NCBI GenBank assembly: GCA_029204225.1
Contig: CM055100.1
Span: 27,234,649 to 27,298,648, forward strand
Length of the DNA stretch: 64,000 nt
Source of the DNA: Diphasiastrum complanatum
Taxonomy: Eukaryota; Streptophyta; Lycopodiopsida; Lycopodiales; Lycopodiaceae
Reading direction: 5' to 3'
The position numbers and the translations under genes were made by a program. The notes under the pieces are model-generated. The model was given only the letters and a program-made list of their open reading frames with translations, made no database searches and was not told where the DNA came from. Position 1 is the stretch's first letter. Every line of letters begins with the position of its first letter. This document shows positions 56,830 to 64,000 of the stretch, in pieces.

Positions 56830-58405
56830 AGGAAAGTTATAAGAAATCTGACAAATCCATCTCCATCTCTAGTGTAGGTCAGATAGAGAATCCAGATTAG
56901 AACGATATCGAAAGCTTACAGAGGAATTTTTATGAAGCCAAAGTGAGAGTACTAGTCGAAGAAATCTAGACAAAATCACTGCCCAGTTACTGGAACTCCT
57001 AATTAGCTTCAATATGGAGGGTCTTGCTGCATGTTTCACTTCTATATCAAAAATTAAGTACAAATATTAAGTAGCTATCTGCATCGTCGGACTTCTTCCG
57101 ACGATGCAGATAGCTATGTCTCACAATTCGAGTCAATTGCTAATGCGAATAACGAAGGTACTGACATAGATAAACTACGGATCTTCCCTGGTCTGCTAAG
57201 AAAGTAGACGTGCATCTGGTACAGTCAAGTTGAACCAGGCCGTGTAGGAACCTGGTACCTACTGAAAGATGCATTTCTGAACCAGTTCATAGAAATTGGT
57301 TACAAATCAAAAATTCTCGGACGTCTGAACAATGTTCAGAAGAAGAGTAAAAAATCCCTTCGCAAATATACATGACAGGTTAAAAATCTCATAGCAAAAC
57401 TAACCAGTGTATATCCCGTTGATATGCAGATCGAATGGTTTTTGGCTGGTTCACCACCAAAGATTGATTGGTATTGCAGACAAGGGGACATGATCTCCTT
57501 AGCAGCAGTAATAGCTAGTGCCAAAAATTTTGAGACCTCGAAACTAGCACAAAAGCGATGATCAACTAAGAAATTTTGAAAGTCAAAGACTGATTCTAGT
57601 GACAGCGAGGATGATTTAGATTCTGATTCAAGTACCAGTTCTTCAAGTTCAAAATCTGAAAGCAGCGATTTATCAGAATCAGAAGTTGACAAAGGAGAGA
57701 GAAAGAATAAACGACGAACTAAACAAAAGGACGACACGAAAGTTGTCGAGGATTAGTCGTCAACTTCTAAAGTTGAAAAGCTTTGGAAGAGTAATATGGC
57801 TGAACTTAATAGGAGGTTTAATGATTCGAGAGTGCAGATCTCTGAAGTTGTAGATAAAAGACCGAAAGCGTCTTCTTCCAACTCATGAATGTGGTGTACG
57901 AAATGTGGAACTTCAGGACACACTAAGGAAGACTGCACCACTGTGAATGTCAAATATGTTGAAGATCCTATCCATGAGGTACTTTTTATTTTTCAAAATG
58001 ATGACTATTAACTATGTTCAGGGTACTGCAACATCAGCCCAGCAGGACAGACCAAAGTTTGCACCAAGAAGACATAATCCTCCTGAATTTGTTGGACCAG
58101 TGAAGTCTCAAACCGCGACTAAACCAGTGTCGGGCAACTGCTATAACTGTGGAGCGCCGGGACATTTTTCACCTGACTATCCTCAACCATGAAAATCAAT
58201 TGGTTATGTATTGTTATGCTCGAATTGCAGAGAGCCCTGGTCGCAAGTATCCTGACTGCCCTCAGCTGCAGAAGCCGCGACCCAAATATCAGTATGTAGC
58301 AACACCAGCTACTGCAGATTCGAAAGCACTTCGACTGATGCTGTTGTGTAGAGAATTGACATTATTGAAGAAAAATTGTGCAAAAAGTACAAAAAGGACC
58401 AAGAG
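56830..58405 (+). pseudogene. Gypsy gag of the right-hand element, decayed
   Basis: Legible pieces: SYVSQFESIANANNEGTDID near 57110, GTWYLLKDAFLNQF at 57251, VYPVDMQIEWFLAGSPP at 57409, a Ser/Asp-rich stretch (57596-57690), and knuckles CTKCGTSGHTKEDC at 57897 and CYNCGAPGHFSPDY at 58140 (final Cys changed to Tyr). A third, broken knuckle follows near 58218. Spacing is CX2CX4HX4C, unlike the gag at 40525. Stops are frequent. Gag is cut at 58405 by a minus-strand copia end. Confidence 0.82.
57072..57116. repeat. Perfect 20-bp hairpin, 5-nt loop
   Basis: 57072-57091 (TAGCTATCTGCATCGTCGGA) is exactly complementary to 57097-57116, with loop CTTCT. The right arm is gag coding sequence, so the left arm looks like an inverted copy of it. 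Confidence 0.95.
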
Positions 58406-59208
58406 TGGATCCTAATCTGATCCTCAAGAGGGATTGGTTGTCAGATTACTTGATCTATCAATCTACTTGAGATTAAGATCAATCTAGATCAATTCTAGAC
58501 ACAAAATCCTAACAAGAACAATCATTAATTGAAGGTAGGTGTACTTTCTGGTTTCACACGTGTGAAACACTATCTGAATACGGACTCCAACCTGAAAATC
58601 AAGTACACATTGATAAAACCTCAAAACAATCAAAACAAATGGAGACAAATGGAGAGAATCACTCAAAATTGCTTCCAAAACCAAGATTGGTGTCTCACAT
58701 TGATTATGGCCAAATGTGGCTCTATATATACAATAAGTGGGAGGTCGTGGTACTGATCATCCCTATGATCCCACATGTGTGAAGGTGCTTTGTCATATGA
58801 TGATTCATCATGCAAAACTGACACTTGGACAAAACCTTCTATTTTGAGCACTTTTGGTCCATTTTCCTTCTATATGGAGATCTACTTGGAAATCTTCTAG
58901 AAGTCAAAATTCACCTACTTCAGCTTATTCCACACATGTGAGCTGTCCTCTACACATGGGATATGACACCTAACCAAAGGATGTGGCTCATGCAATCCAT
59001 AGATTGATCCCATGTGTCATATGTCTAGAAAACTAGTTTTTGGCCTTTTTAGCCACTAGAACTTGAATCACATCATATGTACAACCTATATGATTATGGT
59101 ACATGACAAGTACACTAGTTTCACACGTGGGAACAGTCTCCACACATGTGTGTTTATCTATATACAATATTTTTGGCCTCCACCAAGCTTATTTTTGCAT
59201 TTTTCACA
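58406..59208 (-). repeat. Copia 3' LTR, minus strand
   Basis: On the minus strand it begins TGTGAAAAATGCAAAAATAAG right after the polypurine tract AGGAGGAG (59209-59216) and ends near GATTAGGATCCA. The first 100 bp match the LTR at 31174. It contains the perfect palindrome GTTTCACACGTGTGAAAC at 58551-58568. Confidence 0.78.
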
Positions 59209-59348
59209 CTCCTCCTCAAAAATCTAGCTTGGTAAATCTAGCTTGATGGAAAACATGATGATCTTGAACTTGATTCCCTGGGCTGAATTGGTCTTTGCTG
59301 GTTCAAAAGGTGTGAAGGTCAGCCAATGATCTTGATGTTGATCTAAAA

Positions 59349-60161
59349 TCACCATATCCACGATAGTGCTTCTTTGATGTTGACATCTTTGATGAGCTTG
59401 AGAGCTTTGCACCATCCTAGCACCTCCAAAATTGATTCCTTCCAATTTTCATGTAGATGCTTGACCTTGAGGCTTGCTCCTTCACATGAGATATGATCCT
59501 CTTTCCCTTGAAATGTGAACCACATGAGTTCAAACATGTTTCTTGAGTTTCTATTTGGAATCACAACTTGAGAAGGTCTCTCCTCCTCAATCCTTGGCAC
59601 ACTTGAACCTTGAGATGACTCCTTAAGATCCTCTTCATGATGCTCCTTCTTGATGGAAATCCAAGACCTCCATGTCTCATAATGATCACAACAAATATGA
59701 CCATTCAATATGCACTTCCTATGATTATCAAGATTACTTATGCTAGAAACATAAGTCCAAAAATCACCACAACTTGGCATGATTTTTCCAATATTGAAAT
59801 CAAAAGGTATTTCCATCTCAATAAGGCTAACTACTTGCTTATGGATATAAGTGTCCACTTTGGATGCTTCACTTATTCTCATAAGAAGTTTACAACTTGC
59901 CTTTAAGATCGATAACTTAGAATTTTCATCTTTATGAATGAACACATCATTCATGATCTTATTGAAACCAAAAGATCCTACATTATGAAGATATTTCCAT
60001 TTCCTTGACTTCATAACTAATGTAAGCTTAGAAGGAAAACATATTTTGCTATCTTTTAAGGCATCACACTCAACTAGTATTGCCTTAATCCACATTTGAG
60101 GCACAAAAATCTCTTCAAAGCAAAATGGTTCTTCATAAGTTGACATGAGAGCATAAATCAA
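59349..60161 (-). CDS. Unrecognised 270-codon ORF just upstream of a copia 3' LTR
   Basis: An uninterrupted minus-strand frame starting MIYALMSTYEEPFCFEEIFV. Legible features are LTLVMKSRKWKYLHNVGSFG, KVDTYIHKQVVSLIEMEIPF, a Cys/His-rich stretch (NGHICCDHYETW) and a charged segment EEDLKESSQGSSV. I do not recognise a family. Position between missing pol and the 3' LTR (59208) matches the extra 3' ORF of some copia elements. The homologous stretch at about 51780-52270 minus supports it as part of a transposon rather than a host gene. It could be a captured gene fragment. It ends about 140 bp before the polypurine tract. Confidence 0.55.
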   Translation of the reverse strand: MIYALMSTYEEPFCFEEIFVPQMWIKAILVECDALKDSKICFPSKLTLVMKSRKWKYLHNVGSFGFNKIMNDVFIHKDENSKLSILKASCKLLMRISEASKVDTYIHKQVVSLIEMEIPFDFNIGKIMPSCGDFWTYVSSISNLDNHRKCILNGHICCDHYETWRSWISIKKEHHEEDLKESSQGSSVPRIEEERPSQVVIPNRNSRNMFELMWFTFQGKEDHISCEGASLKVKHLHENWKESILEVLGWCKALKLIKDVNIKEALSWIW

Positions 60162-60207
60162 ACTATTTTCATTTTGTGATTGCTCCTTATTCTTGATTGA
60201 TTTCTCT

Positions 60208-61370
60208 TTAATAGAGGAATAGAAGTCGACAAAGATAAAGTCGAGCTTATAAAGAATCTCTAAATACCAACCAATTTACGTGAACTAAGAGTTTTCTTAG
60301 GACATGTTGGCTATTATCGAAGATTTATTCAAAATCATGCTTCTATTGTTGCCTCTCTTACACATCTACTAAAGAAACAAGTGGAATACTTGTGGACGAA
60401 TGAACAACAGACAACATTCAAAGAACTTAAGCAAAGGTTGATCAATGCTCCTATTATGAGACCACCCAACTGGGCTATTTTATTTCATAGTTATGTGGAT
60501 GTTTTCACATTTGCTATTGGCGTCTGTCTAATCTAGAAGGACGACCAAAAGACAGATCATCCCATTTACTATGCGAGTCGATAGCTCAGTGCATCAGAGA
60601 AGAATTATTCGGCCACAGAAAGGGAAGCTCTTGAAATGATTTTCACTGTTAAGAAATTTCGACATTATTTGTTGGGATATGCATTTATTTTTCATGTTGA
60701 TCACTATGCTCTTAAGTATCTTGTAAATAAATCAGATCTATCAGGACGAATTGCTCGATGGGTTCTACTTCTGCAAGAATTTACTTATCATGTAGAACTT
60801 TGCCAAGGAAAGTATCATACAAATGCTGATTATCTATTGCGACTCAGCACCGAAAAAATTGAAGAACCTATCAATGATGATTTTCCAGACGAACATTTAT
60901 TCAAGATTTCATCTACAAATTCGCTATATTCTGATATTATTATGTATCTCAAGGATCAGATATATCCGGATGGTTACAATTTGGAACAAAAAACAGTTTT
61001 TCAATATAAGGTAGCACCTTATACAATTATTAACAATGTTCTGTACAAGCTTGGTGCTGACCATCAACTACGAAGATGTCTCGAAACTGAACACATTAAA
61101 AAGGTCGTTAAAGCCTTGCACTCAGAAGATGCTGGAGGACACTTTGCCCTAAAGAACACAGTTAATAAGATATTGACTGCCAAGTATTGGTGGCCAACAA
61201 TGTTCAAGGATGTACCAAACTTTATTCGTTCATGTGATCCATGCCAGAGATTTGGCAAGCCTACAAAAGCAATGAATTGGCCGTTGACACCAATCTTGTC
61301 TCTTGCACCTTTGAAAAGTGGGGGATTGACTTTGTCGGTCCAATCAAACCTGTGACTCCCTGCGAGAAAG
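60208..61370 (+). pseudogene. Gypsy RT end, RNase H and integrase zinc domain, second family
   Basis: From 60208: GIEVDKDKVELIKNL, VFLGHVGYYRRFIQNHA (RT end), YYASR and EKNYSATEREALEMI, YLVNKSDLSGRIARWVLLLQ (RNase H), then an open frame with DADHQLRR-like spacing, GGHFALKNTVNKILTAKYWWPT and CDPCQRFGKPTK (integrase zinc domain), and GIDFVGPIKP with the first catalytic Asp. The rest of the integrase is missing after about 61370. The RNase H position usually TDAS reads VDVF. Confidence 0.87.
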
Positions 61371-61818
61371 TTTCGCAAAACGTTCTAGAATCTTTCTAGC
61401 ATATTTTTGAGAATCTCTCGACCTACTTTTTGTATTCTTCCATTAAAGATGATGGCCACGTGATTATCATTTTTCACATGTGTGTACGCTCACATATCAA
61501 AACAAATATCGTTTCTTCTTAATTTAATTTTTTTTCTTTTCACAAATGGTCTTCCGTAACTAAAGATCGATCTGTCAAATTATAGTTTCAAACACTGAGC
61601 CATGCACGTCCTCTATAAATGGAAGTGACAGATGTCATGTCACCATGCCACGTCATCATCCCTTCCACACCGCTACTGCATAACATAGTTATTTTTCATT
61701 TTCTTTCTTACACTTTCTTCCTGCAATTACATGCTTTCCTGCGCTTATTCTCTTAGCGATCAAAGCTCACTCATACGAACTATTGCGATCTACGGAGCTG
61801 TTGTCAAACATTCGACCA
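61371..61818 (+). other. Leader before the second extra ORF
   Basis: No coding potential. The last 130 bp are pyrimidine-rich, as before the other copies of the extra ORF. Confidence 0.45.
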
Positions 61819-64000
61819 ATGGCTTCCGGATCAAGTTCTAGTTCTACCATCATTTGGAAAGCACGCATAGGAATCCGCCTGGCATCCATCCAATCCTTTT
61901 TGGATCGATGCAGGTTGGGTTATCTGAAAGTGGACTCCTCAATCATTTTCTCTGAAGTCAACACGGAATTTGTGAACTCCATCCAAACAATCTCTGAGGT
62001 GGCCTTGAAAGTTCATGTACGAGGCCAATTCTTCACTATCACTGAAGACCTGTTCTGCACAACCCTCGAGTTACCTTTGGATGGGAAGATGGTTTCAACC
62101 AACAAAGACTCAAATGGATGAAGCAACTCACTTCTTAAGCAACTGTTTCGTACCCACAAAGGGGTACAAAATTTCAATGATCCGCGATACAACATTTAAA
62201 CTATTCTGTAAATACGCGAACCAAGCAATAATTTTGACAGATGCGGATGCTACAATTTCAGTTCAAAATTTTGGTTACATATTGGATGCACTCGCTGGTA
62301 ATCCAGTTTGCTTCAGCGTTATTACCTACAAGGACTTTTTGTGATGGATTAAACATCAAAAGTTTTCTGGCATTGGAGCACATGTTTCTCGATTGTGTGC
62401 CAATTTTGACATTTTGACCGAGCAAGAGAAAACAATGCGAACGGGAAGGATGTTGGCTCCCATGCCAATTGATCTTTCCAGCATCCTGTCTATCCCTATT
62501 CCAGTTCCACCAGATGCTGCACCAGCAGTCGAAGTGGCAGCTACCACTGCTATGGAGATTGATGCTGCACCATCCCAACCAGATACAGTTTCAGTTGGGG
62601 AAATAGATACAAATGGTGCTGCTGTTGCTGATTCTTCAAAATAAGACAATTCAGGCCAAGTCTGACAATTTTCAGACTCAAAATGATTCTTTGAAACAAC
62701 AACTTTTGGCTTCGAATCAAGATAACATCACCCTCCAGAAATATTTGCAGGAGGAGCGAATGACGAGAATAAGACAAAAGCTTCTCTCTCTATGTGCAGC
62801 AATGCAGGGTCAGTCACAGTAGACCTCACGAAGCTGAACCAGCTCCAAGGCCAGATGCTCAAATTTTTTTGAGTAGAGTTCTTGCAACCACTCGAGGATG
62901 CGAAGGCACTTGTCGAGGAAGAGTTGGCTGAGCTGAAGGAGCTCTTGAGTGAAGCCATCTCATCTTGCAGCAGCCTGATTCACACGACAAATATCTTCAA
63001 GCCCTGCTTCGCATTGATGACCTCACACAACAACTTCAAGCTGTGCCATCCTGTTCCGGAGCCTCAGACCATCCTGAGTATTTGGAGGCTGTCGTGAATC
63101 TCAACAAGCTCGAGAAGGAGCCATCGAATCTTAAGCAACAATTGGAAGATCAGAAGCTGGCTGCTGAGTTGCAAACTCAGGACTTGGCAACTGTATCCAC
63201 ACAGCCAAAGCGAACACGACGTAATCAGTCGAAGGTATGTGCTGACAGATTCCGTGCATTTGCTGAACGCTTCTGGAAATTGTATCCACATGCATTTAAT
63301 GTTGAATTGCAGTGGCATGTGGATTACATGATGCTACCAGGCACAATAGGCATCGCCTTCGACGAATGGAAGCGACCTTTTGAGAAGGACAACTTTCTCT
63401 GGTTATGGGCCCAGCTCTCTATCGAACAGAAAGGATGTGTCTGTTGGGGCATAATCCAGGGTAAGTTCCAGGTCATGCCTTTCGGATTAGCAGAGTTATA
63501 CATAGGCTCTTTGGCTATGTATACTCTAGAATATATGCGAATCAAAGAGTTTCAATTTTTGTGGAACGAAGACAATAAGCGACATTTTTGGAAGCGATAG
63601 TCACAGTTTCAACTGTACAAGCCACAAACTGTTGCGGATCTAGGCGAATTCGATGATGCCGGGTTGCTGATCAATATAAATATGGCTTATCCAGAGTTAT
63701 TCAGTATTTATGTGGATTGGGAGTGAAATCTTGCAGATTATTTTGCGGAGATTCGACACGATCTGCAAGACAGAAGGAAGTCATTTCACTACAAGTAGTT
63801 CTGTACATATTCATTTTGGCAGTTTGGTACTTTCGTGGCAAAGACATTATTTTTCATTCAAAATCTTTATGCTAAAAGCTCTTTTATTAGATTTTCAACT
63901 AGTTATTTTAAAGAAGTCACTCTTCGTAGTGATTCAGACGAAGATATAAAGTTAACTCAGGAGCTATTCGATGGAACATTGCTCCCGATCAAGTTAGAAG
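61819..64000 (+). pseudogene. Extra ORF of the right-hand Gypsy element, runs off window
   Basis: From ATG 61819: MASGSSSSSTIIWKARIGIR, LKVHVRGQFFTITEDLF and LELPLDGKMVS. A frameshift near 62110 leads to EATHFLSNCFVPTKGYKISM and NFGYILDALAGNPVC. A Pro/Ala-rich linker lies at 62455-62640, coiled-coil stretches at 62640-62820 and 62890-63230 (NDSLKQQLLASNQDNITLQK; ALVEEELAELKELL), and a C-terminal segment (FAERFWKLYPHAF, CVCWGIIQGKFQVMPFGLAE) at 63240-63600. The order of parts follows the ORF at 47249. It is open to the right edge in pieces, with several stops. Confidence 0.72.

Overview
The window is nuclear DNA of a land plant. It holds two intact-looking host genes set in a large bed of decayed, nested LTR retrotransposons. 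The plant assignment rests on the plant-type residues of ubiquitin (Ser19, Asp24, Ala57), an intron-rich gene for a mitochondrial complex I subunit, and Ty1/copia and Ty3/Gypsy elements with plant-type primer-binding sites (initiator-Met tRNA for copia, Asp-tRNA-like for the Gypsy group). The ubiquitin carries Thr instead of Ala at residue 28 in every repeat. This, the very low gene density and the TE-filled intron make a non-angiosperm (lycophyte, fern, moss or gymnosperm) worth considering, but the species cannot be named from the sequence alone.

Layout. 1-1423 is gene-free with short repeats. 1424-3538 is a polyubiquitin gene (8 repeats) with a compact promoter: G-box, perfect heat-shock element, TATA. 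5240-14740 is a retroelement graveyard: a copia gag/protease scrap, a rearranged minus-strand Gypsy element, and a plus-strand chromovirus remnant with a chromodomain and 3' LTR. 14739-16785 carries diverged tandem repeats. 17721-27808 is the NDUFS4 gene (18-kDa complex I subunit) in five exons. Its second intron is about 7.9 kb and contains a copia reverse-transcriptase fragment, a tRNA-Met primer-binding site and other repeats.

From 31174 to the end the window is almost wholly retrotransposon. A Gypsy fragment (32783-33877) is broken by a copia element (33878 to about 51522). That element is itself split by a 12.3-kb Gypsy element (38635-50941) flanked by a 5-bp target duplication, GGGGT. 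After it come a minus-strand copia fragment (51775-53397), a second Gypsy RT fragment (53399-54640), and a further Gypsy element (LTR, PBS, gag, partial pol, extra ORF) that runs off the right edge and is interrupted by a minus-strand copia 3' end (58406-60195).

The most unusual signal is an extra long ORF downstream of integrase in the Gypsy group. It is seen in four separated copies (5768-6585 minus, 33504-33877, 47249-50160, 61819 to the right edge). Where the start survives it begins with a similar Met-Ala/Ser-Ser N-terminus after a pyrimidine-rich leader, and in the two long copies it has a coiled-coil centre. In three of the four copies the integrase 3' part is deleted so that the extra ORF lies close behind a truncated pol. 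A second candidate is an unfamiliar ORF in the copia group (59349-60161 minus, with a homologous remnant at about 51780-52270 minus) lying just before the 3' LTR. No tRNA, rRNA or CRISPR locus was seen.
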